Positions 17,397 to 25,278 of a DNA stretch of 64,000 nucleotides are shown piece by piece. Both the position numbers and the translations under genes were made by a program. The DNA comes from Dyadobacter sp. CY345 (GTDB lineage: Bacteria; Bacteroidota; Bacteroidia; Cytophagales; Spirosomataceae): positions 1,860,001 to 1,924,000 of the forward strand of contig NZ_JAKFFS010000001.1 of NCBI RefSeq assembly GCF_021502725.1, in the 5' to 3' direction. Numbering within the stretch: position 1 is the stretch's first letter; each line of letters opens with the position of its first letter. The notes under the pieces are model-generated. The model did not search any database, had not been told where the DNA came from, and saw nothing but the letters and a program-made list of their open reading frames with translations.

Positions 17397-18650
17397 CTAC
17401 CAGCTTTTCTTTTTGTGGCCAATCATGGCATAATAGAGAATATAAGCGTAGCATAGGATAATTACCCAGAAACCTCTTTGTGGATTGGCTTCGCCACCAA
17501 TCATTGCATATAAAAGGGGAAGCACTCCACCTCCCGGCCCGATTCCCATAATCAATAATGCCGAACCAACTTTCGTAAAAGTGCCAAGGCCATTAATAGC
17601 CATCGGGAAAATTGCCGGCCACATTAATGCATTTGCAAGTCCTAACAAGGCAATAAAAAGGATTGAAGTATAACCTGTGGTAAAAATTGCAATAAGACAG
17701 AACACTATACCTACCAAAGCTGAATATTTCAGTGCTTGCTCTTGTTTAATGTATCGCGGAATAGCGATAATTCCTACAACATAACCAACAAGCATCGCCG
17801 CCATAGTATAAGAAGTAAAATGCTTTGCATCGTCCAAACTGATTCCGATATTTTTTCCGTACTGCCCGATTCCGTCACCAGCAATTACTTCTGCACCAAC
17901 ATAACAGATAATAGCAACTACGCCTAACATCAAATTAGGAAACGCAAAAACACTTTTTTTCTGATCTTTTTCTGCTGTTATAGAAGACTCTGTCTGTATT
18001 TCAGGAAGTTTTGAAAAGAAAATTATGACTGCAACAACAATCAGAACGATTGCTAGCGCAATGTAGGGTGTCTGGATTCTTGAAGCCATTTCGGCTAATA
18101 TGACTTGTCTGTCGCCTTCATCCGTGATGGTTACCAATTTCTTTTCCAGATCCCCGGCACCTTTCAAGAGAATTCCACCTACGATTAAAGGGGCAAGAAT
18201 TCCGGCAGCCTTGTTTGCAATACCGACAATACTAATTCTTTTGGCTGCCGCTTCGATCGGTCCCAGGATACTGATGTAAGGGTTAACGGCAGTTTGTAGC
18301 AATGCAAGTCCTGAACCCTGCATAAATAGGCCGGTAAGGAAAATCCAGTAAGTTCTGGAATTAGCGGCAGGAATAAACAGCAGAGAGCCTAGCGCAATAA
18401 CTACCATACTAAAAATGATTCCATTCTTGAAACCAAGTTTTTCCAGCACAACCGCAGATGGCAGTGACATAAAAAAGTAAGAGAAATAAAATGCTGATGT
18501 TACCAGAAATGCCTGAACGTCGGTTTCCAGGTTACAGACAATTTTGAGATAAGGGATAAGAGGGCCATTTGTCCAGGTGATGTAGCCCATCATGAAAAAT
18601 AGCAATCCCATCACCAGCATTGGGCCTAAATAATTGTTCTTGTTGTTCAT
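17397..18650 (-). CDS. Sugar MFS transporter, FHS (fucose/glucose/galactose:H+) family
   Basis: 417 residues with about 12 transmembrane helices. Resemblance to the FucP/GluP branch comes from FFMMGYITWTNGPLIPYL at the start (TM1), SAFYFSYFFMSLPSA (TM2) and LQTAVNPYISILGP near residue 120. The gene begins 34 bases after the GH109-like gene and ends 3 bases before the kinase start, so all three form one operon: liberate, import, phosphorylate. The substrate is not determinable; a hexose or N-acetylhexosamine is likely. Confidence 0.87.
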   Translation of the reverse strand: MNNKNNYLGPMLVMGLLFFMMGYITWTNGPLIPYLKIVCNLETDVQAFLVTSAFYFSYFFMSLPSAVVLEKLGFKNGIIFSMVVIALGSLLFIPAANSRTYWIFLTGLFMQGSGLALLQTAVNPYISILGPIEAAAKRISIVGIANKAAGILAPLIVGGILLKGAGDLEKKLVTITDEGDRQVILAEMASRIQTPYIALAIVLIVVAVIIFFSKLPEIQTESSITAEKDQKKSVFAFPNLMLGVVAIICYVGAEVIAGDGIGQYGKNIGISLDDAKHFTSYTMAAMLVGYVVGIIAIPRYIKQEQALKYSALVGIVFCLIAIFTTGYTSILFIALLGLANALMWPAIFPMAINGLGTFTKVGSALLIMGIGPGGGVLPLLYAMIGGEANPQRGFWVIILCYAYILYYAMIGHKKKSW

Positions 18651-18684
18651 TTAAAAAGTAGTTATAGGGTTATTTCTTGTAAAA

Positions 18685-20043
18685 TTAAAATTCATCTGTC
18701 AGGCCGAAAATTGGTTTATTAGTCCTCCATTTCCCTCTGGTAAAATCAGGAATTTCTACCGGCGAGCTTCCGCGTGCTACGGATAATTCTGAAAGCGGGC
18801 TTATTGCGCTCCATACTGCTGCATCATAAACATCAATCGGGGGAGCGACTTGTCTTTTTACGGCTTCAATAAAGCCTCGGAAAACGAAATAATCGATGCC
18901 GCCGTGACCAGCGTTTTCGGCCTCTTTTTCATATTTTTTCCAAAGTGGATGATCATATTTTTTTAGGTATGGCGCATCCGGTTCCGCTTCATGACGTTTC
19001 GGAGATACATCTTCAAGATAAATACTGTGTCCGTCGTTCATCCATATACCTTCCGTTCCTTGTGCCCGGAACCCAAGCGAATAATGCCTGGGAGAATTGG
19101 TATCGTGGACCAAAACGATATTCTCTCCATTGTGACATTGAATTACGGTGGTCACCACATCGCCCAACTTAAAATTCACTTTGGCATTCGGATGTTTTTC
19201 ACCGCCGTGATCAACAATATACTTGTGCAGACCGCGCGACTTCGTCGAAGTTGATGTTAGATAATTGAATTTATTACCTCGATTGATATTTAACCAGTGC
19301 GCAACCGGACCCAAACCATGTGTCGGGTAAATATCTCCGTTGCGGTCTATGGAATGCTGTGTACGCCATTTGGCTTCTGAATATCCCTTCTCTCCAAATT
19401 CGACACCAAAGCCTTCGTTGCTTTTACCGTTGTTCAGTTTAATTCCGCGTAGGTCGTGCTGGTAACCACAATGTGCGTATGTCATTTCTCCAAACATTCC
19501 TTCCCGGATCATTTTCAGAATTGCCATCACATCCCTGCGGTAACAGACGTTTTCCAGGATCATGCAATGCGAACCTGTTTTTTCATAAGTATCGACAAGG
19601 TCCCATGATTCCTGCAAAGTCACGGTTGCGGAAACTTCGACGGCCGCATACTTTCCTGCATTCATTGCAGCGATTGTCATGGGAACGTGCCATTGCCAGG
19701 GAGTGGCAATCAAAATCGCGTCAAGATCATCCCGTTTTACCATGTTTAGGAAATCCTCGTCGCCTTTGGAATAAACGGCTGGCTCTTTTCTTCCTGCCTT
19801 ACTTATTAAATCCTTTGCGAAATTGATGGAGGCCGAATCGATATCACAAATTGCATTCACCTCAACATCGGCGCGATACAGAGCTTGCTGAAGATGGTTA
19901 CGACCGCGCAGACCTACACCTATAAAACCGATTCTAACTTTATCTTTTGGTTTCGCTGCTTCTTGTTTAAGTAGAACAGAAGGCAGAAGTCCCGTAGCTG
20001 ATCCTGCCAAAGCTGCCTGTTGAATAAAATTTCGTCTATCCAT
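18685..20043 (-). CDS. Gfo/Idh/MocA-family protein, glycoside hydrolase 109-like
   Basis: 452 residues. It has a Tat-type leader (DRRNFIQQAALAGSA), then a Rossmann NAD-binding domain with GFIGVGLRGRNHL near residue 40. The C-terminal domain has GH109-like features: HGLGPVAHWLNINRG near 245 and GHGGIDYFVFRGFIEAV near 390. GH109 enzymes use tightly bound NAD to hydrolyse alpha-N-acetylgalactosaminides, so an exported glycosidase is plausible; an ordinary dehydrogenase cannot be ruled out. The ATG at 20043 starts the Tat leader; the frame extends without homology to 20109. First gene of the sugar operon. Confidence 0.75.
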   Translation of the reverse strand: MDRRNFIQQAALAGSATGLLPSVLLKQEAAKPKDKVRIGFIGVGLRGRNHLQQALYRADVEVNAICDIDSASINFAKDLISKAGRKEPAVYSKGDEDFLNMVKRDDLDAILIATPWQWHVPMTIAAMNAGKYAAVEVSATVTLQESWDLVDTYEKTGSHCMILENVCYRRDVMAILKMIREGMFGEMTYAHCGYQHDLRGIKLNNGKSNEGFGVEFGEKGYSEAKWRTQHSIDRNGDIYPTHGLGPVAHWLNINRGNKFNYLTSTSTKSRGLHKYIVDHGGEKHPNAKVNFKLGDVVTTVIQCHNGENIVLVHDTNSPRHYSLGFRAQGTEGIWMNDGHSIYLEDVSPKRHEAEPDAPYLKKYDHPLWKKYEKEAENAGHGGIDYFVFRGFIEAVKRQVAPPIDVYDAAVWSAISPLSELSVARGSSPVEIPDFTRGKWRTNKPIFGLTDEF

Positions 20044-20337
20044 AAGAATGCCTACGAATATATTATAAGGTTTAGGTATTTGTACTGTAACCGCGCAAGA
20101 TACGACCAAATACCATATATTTTAAATTATTTTATTAATTAAAAAATAATATGAAATACCGGCTAAGATGAACCTTTCCTGATAATATTGTCGAAAATTG
20201 AACATTTTGAATCAATATCGTGTTGCTAAAAAAGTACGCTCCGATGGGTAAAAAGGATCCCGCCCGACGGCTTTAAGTGTGTTGGACACATACTTTGTTA
20301 CGACATTTAAAGCATTTTTTTAACGTTATCAATATTT

Positions 20338-20754
20338 ATGGCTCATAAAGTGGCTGTGTTTCGTAAAGAACACTTCAATGCGGCTCACCGACTTAATAAT
20401 CCGGCATGGTCGGACGAAAAGAACGAAGAGATTTTTGGCAAGTGTAACAATCCGAATTTTCATGGACATAATTATGAACTTATCATTCAGGTGATAGGCG
20501 AATTGAATGAAGAAACGGGTTATGTGATCGATATGAAGGCATTGAGTGTGCTGGTTAAAGAACACATTCTGGACCGGTTTGATCATAAAAACCTGAACGT
20601 TGATGTTGAGGAATTCCACCATTTAAATCCATCGGCTGAGAATATTGCTATTGTCATATACAACATTCTCAGACCAAAAATTGATGCAGAGCATGCTCTG
20701 AAAATTAGATTATATGAAACAGAACGGAACTTTGTTGAATACCCGGTCGATTGA
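20338..20754 (+). CDS. 6-pyruvoyl-tetrahydropterin synthase / QueD family
   Basis: 138 residues. The T-fold motifs are FNAAHRL (zinc His), GKCNNPNFHGHNY (catalytic Cys plus two zinc His), FDHKNLN, SAENIA and YETERN. The CNNPNxHGHNY spacing and overall length are closer to eukaryotic-type PTPS than to the short CxxxHGH form of E. coli QueD. It converts dihydroneopterin triphosphate to a tetrahydropterin, made by FolE from the overlapping next gene. The product (tetrahydrobiopterin precursor or the 6-carboxy compound for queuosine) is not settled by sequence. Confidence 0.88.
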   Translation: MAHKVAVFRKEHFNAAHRLNNPAWSDEKNEEIFGKCNNPNFHGHNYELIIQVIGELNEETGYVIDMKALSVLVKEHILDRFDHKNLNVDVEEFHHLNPSAENIAIVIYNILRPKIDAEHALKIRLYETERNFVEYPVD

Positions 20755-21403
20755 AAATTTTGATATTGAGGAGATTGGTGACGAGCATCTTCTTTCTTCT
20801 ATTGAAACTCCCATGCGTCCCGATGCCTTTGCGTTGGAAGACGATGTGAAAATTGAACTGATCGAGAAACATTTTCGCCATATCATGGAGATAATGGGTC
20901 TTGATCTGACGGATGACAGTTTGCAGGGAACTCCAAAAAGGGTTGCAAAAATGTATATCAAGGAAGTTTTTAGCGGACTCGATCCTAAAAACAAACCGAA
21001 GGTTACGTTGTTTGACAACAAGTATAAGTATAACCAGATGCTGGTTGAAAAGGATATTGCAGTATTCTCCAACTGTGAGCATCACTTTGTTCCGATTTAC
21101 GGCAAAGCGCACATCGCATATATTTCCAGCGGGAAAGTAATTGGTTTATCCAAACTGAATCGCATAGTGGAATATTTTTCAAGGCGCCCACAGGTTCAGG
21201 AAAGGCTAACCGTGCAGATTGCTAATGAGTTGAAAATTGCTCTGCAAACCGAAGATGTTGCAGTTGTTGTCGACGCTAAACACATGTGTGTGCAGTCCCG
21301 CGGGGTGCGTGATGCAGGGAGTTCGACGGTTACTTCTTATTATGGAGGTAAATTTGAGGAGGAAGCTACGAGAAAAGAATTCCTGGCATACCTGGGAATG
21401 TAA
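20714..21403 (+). CDS. folE: GTP cyclohydrolase I
   Basis: 229 residues. It makes 7,8-dihydroneopterin triphosphate from GTP. Catalytic and zinc motifs: FSNCEHHFVPIYGKAH (Cys and His zinc ligands) near residue 118, GLSKLNRIV near 142, and VDAKHMCVQSRGV (second zinc Cys) near 187. The N-terminal roughly 45 residues are variable in the family. The ATG at 20714 lies 41 bases inside the PTPS gene in another frame, an unusually long overlap implying translational coupling of two consecutive pathway enzymes. Confidence 0.95.
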   Translation: MKQNGTLLNTRSIENFDIEEIGDEHLLSSIETPMRPDAFALEDDVKIELIEKHFRHIMEIMGLDLTDDSLQGTPKRVAKMYIKEVFSGLDPKNKPKVTLFDNKYKYNQMLVEKDIAVFSNCEHHFVPIYGKAHIAYISSGKVIGLSKLNRIVEYFSRRPQVQERLTVQIANELKIALQTEDVAVVVDAKHMCVQSRGVRDAGSSTVTSYYGGKFEEEATRKEFLAYLGM

Positions 21404-21432
21404 TTACATTCCTTATCGAAATCAGGTATTAT

Positions 21433-21487
21433 AAAAAAAGTTGAAAGTGAAATGAATGCAGGCATTCTTCCACTTTCAACTTTTTTT
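21433..21487. terminator. Bidirectional terminator, folE / isomerase
   Basis: AAAAAAAGTTGAAAGTG (21433-21449) pairs with CACTTTCAACTTTTTTT (from 21471); an inner GAATG/CATTC pairing extends the hairpin. It serves both converging genes. Confidence 0.85.
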
Positions 21488-21491
21488 TATT

Positions 21492-22421
21492 TTAAACTAA
21501 TGGTCCGAGTCTTTCCAGAAGTGCTTTTGTTGCCTTAATTCCTTCGCGTTCCGATAGTTTGCTTCCTTCGTACTCAATTCCTGCAATGCCTTTAAACCCA
21601 CTATCCTTTACAATTTTAAGGATTTTTGTGTAATCGGTTTCGATACAGTTTCCTTTTTCATCAAAATCATACGTTTTAGCACTTACACCTTTTGCAAACG
21701 GCATAAGTTCTTTCGTGCCCTGGTAACGGTCATAAGATTCTTCGCATTCATAACTTCCTTGTTTTCTTTTAATACAGAAGTTACCAAAGTCAGGAAGTGT
21801 TCCTACATTTTTCATGTTTACCTGCTTCATTACGCCCGATAGCCATTTTCCATTCGAAGAAGAGCCACCATGGTTTTCAACGATCACGTTAATACCGGTT
21901 TTTTTAGCAAACTCTCCAAGTTTACCTAATCCTTCCACAGCCGCTTTCGCTATTTCTTCATCACTTCCTTTTCCAAACGCGTTCACACGGATCGTTTTGC
22001 AGCCCAGATATTTCGCACATTCTACCCATTTGTAATGGTTTTCAACTGCTTTATTACGAACCGCAGCATCAAGCTCCCCAAGACCACCTTCGCCATCGAT
22101 CATAATAAGGTTATTTGTTACGCCATTGTCCTTGCATCTCTGCAAAAGCTCGTTCAGATACGTTTTATCTTCTGCCTTATCTTTGAAAAACTGATTCACG
22201 TATTCGACGATAGAAATACCAAACTCTTTTTTGGCAAGTTCAGGGAAATCCATGTTAACGATCTTTTTCGCGAACAATTCCTTATGCAATGACCATTCAG
22301 CCAGAGAAATTTCAAAAAACATTTTTTTTGCAGCAGATTCTGCAAGAAGGTCTGTAATCGTTGTTGCTGCAAGCGCAGTTGCACCGGCTTTTTTTAGGAA
22401 ATCGCGTCTTGAAAAATTCAT
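21492..22421 (-). CDS. Sugar phosphate isomerase/epimerase-family TIM barrel, Tat-exported
   Basis: 309 residues. Tat leader with [11 protein letters not shown] at residues 4-14, followed by an AP-endonuclease-2/xylose-isomerase-like TIM barrel. Features are IVEYVNQFF near 71, an IRVNAFG strand near 145, VIVENHGG near 180 (metal-ligand Glu) and AGIEYEGS near 275. Proteins of this type are commonly annotated as hydroxypyruvate isomerase-like; the actual substrate is unknown. It stands alone, with its own terminator shared with folE. Confidence 0.78.
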   Translation of the reverse strand: MNFSRRDFLKKAGATALAATTITDLLAESAAKKMFFEISLAEWSLHKELFAKKIVNMDFPELAKKEFGISIVEYVNQFFKDKAEDKTYLNELLQRCKDNGVTNNLIMIDGEGGLGELDAAVRNKAVENHYKWVECAKYLGCKTIRVNAFGKGSDEEIAKAAVEGLGKLGEFAKKTGINVIVENHGGSSSNGKWLSGVMKQVNMKNVGTLPDFGNFCIKRKQGSYECEESYDRYQGTKELMPFAKGVSAKTYDFDEKGNCIETDYTKILKIVKDSGFKGIAGIEYEGSKLSEREGIKATKALLERLGPLV

Positions 22422-22464
22422 TTTCGGTTAGAATTTAGATTTAGATATTAGAATTATGAATTGG

Positions 22465-23478
22465 TTATACTTTGAGTTTTAATTGGGCTTCTTCGAAAAG
22501 TTTTTGGTTTTTGACAAGATTTACGGCATCCCAGTCAATCTCCTGAACAAAGGCATACTGCCGGACGGGGCAGCTACTCATTTTGCAAAAATAACAACAT
22601 TGCGGAATGCACGGGTCTGCATGAACGAATATCTCCGTTTCCCCAGTATGATTTTCTTTCAGGATATTCTCAAATTCATGAATTGCCTCATGCGCCTTCT
22701 GTAATTCCCAATAGTATGGTAACGTAAGGTGACAATCAATATGCAGGTCGGATCCATATTGCTGAACCCTCAAATTATGCACATCAACCCAGTGATCTTT
22801 TCGGTTGTCCCGAATGGAATGTACGACTTTTTTCAGGAGTATTTCATCTGATGCATCCATCAGCCCTGCAACAGATTTGCTTACAAGCTGAAAACCGTTG
22901 TAAGTAAGAAATAATCCGAACAATAATGAAGCCGCGCTATCAATCCAGATTTGCCCTGTAATTAAAATCAACCCGACACTGACTATCAAAACGACGCTGC
23001 TGACGCTGTCGGAAATTAAATGGCGCCCGTCGGCAGTTAATGCAAGTGAATTCGATCGTTTGCCTTCCTGAATTAATTTATAACCAATCAGCGTATTGAC
23101 TATGATGGTCACGGTAATAAACAATGCGCCTTGACCCAGATTTTGAATTGGAGTCGGTTTCATCATTCGGTTAATGGCTTCAACAATGATGAAAATTGAG
23201 GCAATCACAATCAAGGCACCTTCAAAACCTGCCGAAAAAAATTCGATCTTTCCGTGGCCATAAGGATGGTTTCGGTCTTTGGGCAAGGCAGATAGGTAAA
23301 TGCTGTAGAAAGCAAAGCCACTTGCGATGACATTGATAATCGATTCGAGCGCATCACTCAAAATTGCGTTGGAATCTGTAATAAAATAAGCAAAAAACTT
23401 CAAGCCCGTCAAAACGATACTTGCTATAAAAGATAGCAGAATGAGACGTTGTTTACGCTTATTTTGGTTTATTTGCAT
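22465..23478 (-). CDS. Cation diffusion facilitator transporter with Cys-rich tail
   Basis: 337 residues, six transmembrane helices, metal-proton antiporter of the CDF family (probably Zn, Fe, Co or Cd efflux). The site-A motif HxxxD is seen in GRHLISDSVSS near 150, with the partner DALESI near 43 and the NHPYGHGK loop near 72. A cytoplasmic domain follows, then an uncommon Cys cluster near 288-303 (HADPCIPQCCYFC...SCP) that could bind metal. ATG 23478 is preferred over a GTG one codon earlier. Divergent from the NUDIX gene. Confidence 0.9.
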   Translation of the reverse strand: MQINQNKRKQRLILLSFIASIVLTGLKFFAYFITDSNAILSDALESIINVIASGFAFYSIYLSALPKDRNHPYGHGKIEFFSAGFEGALIVIASIFIIVEAINRMMKPTPIQNLGQGALFITVTIIVNTLIGYKLIQEGKRSNSLALTADGRHLISDSVSSVVLIVSVGLILITGQIWIDSAASLLFGLFLTYNGFQLVSKSVAGLMDASDEILLKKVVHSIRDNRKDHWVDVHNLRVQQYGSDLHIDCHLTLPYYWELQKAHEAIHEFENILKENHTGETEIFVHADPCIPQCCYFCKMSSCPVRQYAFVQEIDWDAVNLVKNQKLFEEAQLKLKV

Positions 23479-23500
23479 CACTTAATGAATGATCAGAAAC

Positions 23501-23508
23501 CAAAAATA
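23501..23508 (-). promoter_or_regulatory. -7 element upstream of the CDF gene
   Basis: TATTTTTG on the minus strand, 23 bases from the CDF start. Matches TAnnTTTG; the -33 element is not clear. Confidence 0.35.
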
Positions 23509-23516
23509 CTAAGAAA

Positions 23517-24071
23517 ATGCGGGTTATAACCACAGAAAATAATTGGAAAACGCTTTCTTCTGAAACTGTTTATGAAAACGCCTGGCTCGAAGTCAGTCAT
23601 CGCGAAGTGATTAACCCAGCTGGAAAAGACGGTATTTATGGTGTCGTAAAATTTAAAAATAAAGCGCTAGGAATTATTCCAATTGACGAAAACGGAAATA
23701 TTTATCTGGTTGGTCAATTCCGGTACACGCTGAATGAATATTCCTGGGAAATTCCGGAAGGCGGTGGTCCCTTTGATGAAGATGTGCTTGACGCGGCAAA
23801 ACGTGAGTTAAAAGAAGAAACGGGTCTGCTGGCCTCCAACTGGACAAGTTTGTCTAGAATCCACACCTCAAATTCAGCTACGGATGAGGAGGGGTTTCTT
23901 TTCCTGGCAGAAGGATTGAGTCAGACGGAAGCGGAACCGGAAGAAACAGAAGAATTACAAGTTAAGAAAATCCATCTTTCCGAAGCCGTTGAGATGGTTA
24001 TGCGGTCTGAGATTACCGATGCTATTTCCATTGCAGGTATACTAATGGCAGCGCGGCTGAAAGGAATTTAA
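23517..24071 (+). CDS. NUDIX hydrolase, ADP-ribose pyrophosphatase-like
   Basis: 184 residues. The Nudix box is complete: G-x5-E-x7-REL-x-EE-x-GL in the segment from GGPFDED to KEETGLL near residues 82-104. The N-terminal strands (YENAWLEVSHREV) and the residues after the box resemble the ADP-ribose/NDP-sugar pyrophosphatase group. Ends one base before a LysE-type gene, so the two are cotranscribed. Confidence 0.88.
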   Translation: MRVITTENNWKTLSSETVYENAWLEVSHREVINPAGKDGIYGVVKFKNKALGIIPIDENGNIYLVGQFRYTLNEYSWEIPEGGGPFDEDVLDAAKRELKEETGLLASNWTSLSRIHTSNSATDEEGFLFLAEGLSQTEAEPEETEELQVKKIHLSEAVEMVMRSEITDAISIAGILMAARLKGI

Positions 24072-24072
24072 A

Positions 24073-24687
24073 ATGATCGGATCTTTATTTTATGGTATCC
24101 TGACGGGTGTTGCGCTGTGTCTTACTTTTGGTACCGTGTTTTTTTCTTTGGTACAGAATAGTATCGATAATGGATACCGCACAGGGATTAAGATTGCTTT
24201 TGGCGTTTTTGTTTCAGATGTAATTTTTGTGTTTTTTGCCATTTTCGGTACATCGTTACTGCCTGAAATCCATAACTTTCAAAAGTATATGGCTGGGGCA
24301 GGGGTACTGTTTTTACTAATTTTAGGAGTGTCAAATCTGGTCAAAGGGCAGCCCAAAATTGCTTATCCCAGATCAAAATTGGGTAATCTGCTGTATTACG
24401 TTACAACGGGTTTTTTGTTAAATGCATTAAATCCGGTGAATTTTATCAGCTGGGTAACAATCGCATCTTACATCCGGTCTACTTTACATTATAACTATGA
24501 TCAGGTGTTGGTCTTCTTTGGCGCAAGCGTTATCGCAGTGTTTTTTGTTGAGTGTGCAATTGCTGTTTTTGCACATAAATTGAAGAAGGTTTTCACTCCC
24601 AAAGTGGTGACTATTTTCAATAAAGTTACGGGCGTCGTTTTCATTCTGATCGCTTGCCAGATCGCTTATATTAATTTTTTAAAATAG
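24073..24687 (+). CDS. LysE/RhtB-family exporter
   Basis: 204 residues with about six hydrophobic helices and the family-like GIKIAFGVFVSD in TM2 and LNPVNFISWVTI near residue 120. Likely exports an amino acid or related metabolite across the inner membrane. Starts one base after the NUDIX gene. Confidence 0.83.
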   Translation: MIGSLFYGILTGVALCLTFGTVFFSLVQNSIDNGYRTGIKIAFGVFVSDVIFVFFAIFGTSLLPEIHNFQKYMAGAGVLFLLILGVSNLVKGQPKIAYPRSKLGNLLYYVTTGFLLNALNPVNFISWVTIASYIRSTLHYNYDQVLVFFGASVIAVFFVECAIAVFAHKLKKVFTPKVVTIFNKVTGVVFILIACQIAYINFLK

Positions 24688-24707
24688 AGCAAAAAGCCGT
24701 TGTAAAC

Positions 24708-24745
24708 AAAAAGCGGATCTAACTTGTCCAGATCCGCTTTTTTTT
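24708..24745. terminator. Bidirectional terminator, lysE-like / toxin
   Basis: AAAAAGCGGATCT (24708-24720) pairs with AGATCCGCTTTTT (from 24730), with a 9-base loop and T-run on both strands; it lies between convergent genes. Confidence 0.85.
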
Positions 24746-24755
24746 AATATAAAAA

Positions 24756-25013
24756 TTAGTAATGTCCTTTAAATGATATGAAGTAAATAGTATTATTTTC
24801 CACTTTGTACACAATTCGATGTTCTTCATTTATTCTTCGTGACCAGTATCCACTAAGTTCATATTTTAGTTGTTCAGGCTTCCCGATTCCTTCATACGGC
24901 GACTCCAAAATAGAATCAATCAGTTTTTTTATCTTGTTCAAAATCTGTCGATTCCCTGTCTTGTTCCAAAAATCGATATGGTTCTTCGCTTGCGGACTTA
25001 ATACTAATTCCAA
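24756..25013 (-). CDS. YoeB/Txe-type toxin of a type II toxin-antitoxin pair
   Basis: 85 residues, the usual size for ribosome-dependent mRNA endonucleases of the YoeB group. Signature residues are kept: GIGKPEQLK near 42-50 (catalytic Glu), SGYWSRRINEEHRIVY near 54-69 (Arg) and a C-terminal His-Tyr (GHY). Cleaves mRNA at the ribosomal A site in characterised homologues. Its start overlaps the end of the antitoxin gene by 10 bases, the typical arrangement for coupled expression. Looks intact. Confidence 0.88.
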   Translation of the reverse strand: MELVLSPQAKNHIDFWNKTGNRQILNKIKKLIDSILESPYEGIGKPEQLKYELSGYWSRRINEEHRIVYKVENNTIYFISFKGHY

Positions 25014-25213
25014 AGGGATCTGAGCTCCTCAGCAGTTACCTTAATGCCTTTGCCTTCCGCAATTTCCTTGTCTCCTGCTTTAACCATTTCGACGAACTCT
25101 GGATCGTATGGGCTTTCACTCCTCTCGTTAAACGACACTTTAAAGCCTTTCAGCAAAGCTTTTACTGCCTTAATTACCTCTTTGTCCTCTGTCTCAATTG
25201 CTAGGATCGTCAT
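25004..25213 (-). CDS. Antitoxin of the YoeB-type pair, DUF2683-like
   Basis: 69 residues from the ATG at 25213. The start TILAIETEDKEVIKAVKALLKGF and the end KAGDKEIAEGKGIKVTAEELRSLWN resemble the small DUF2683-like proteins seen upstream of RelE/YoeB toxins in Bacteroidota. They do not resemble the YefM/Phd antitoxins that normally partner YoeB. The C-terminal half is probably the toxin-wrapping segment. No DNA-binding domain is evident, so autoregulation may differ from YefM-YoeB. Confidence 0.7.
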   Translation of the reverse strand: MTILAIETEDKEVIKAVKALLKGFKVSFNERSESPYDPEFVEMVKAGDKEIAEGKGIKVTAEELRSLWN

Positions 25214-25278
25214 ATCTAATAATTTTATCAACGTAAATTACCAATAATTCGTTAATTTCTCACGTAGGTTGTTTTAGC

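Noticed and set aside
20044..20109. Longer start for the GH109-like gene
   Set aside because: The Tat leader begins exactly at 20043; the extension carries no leader features.
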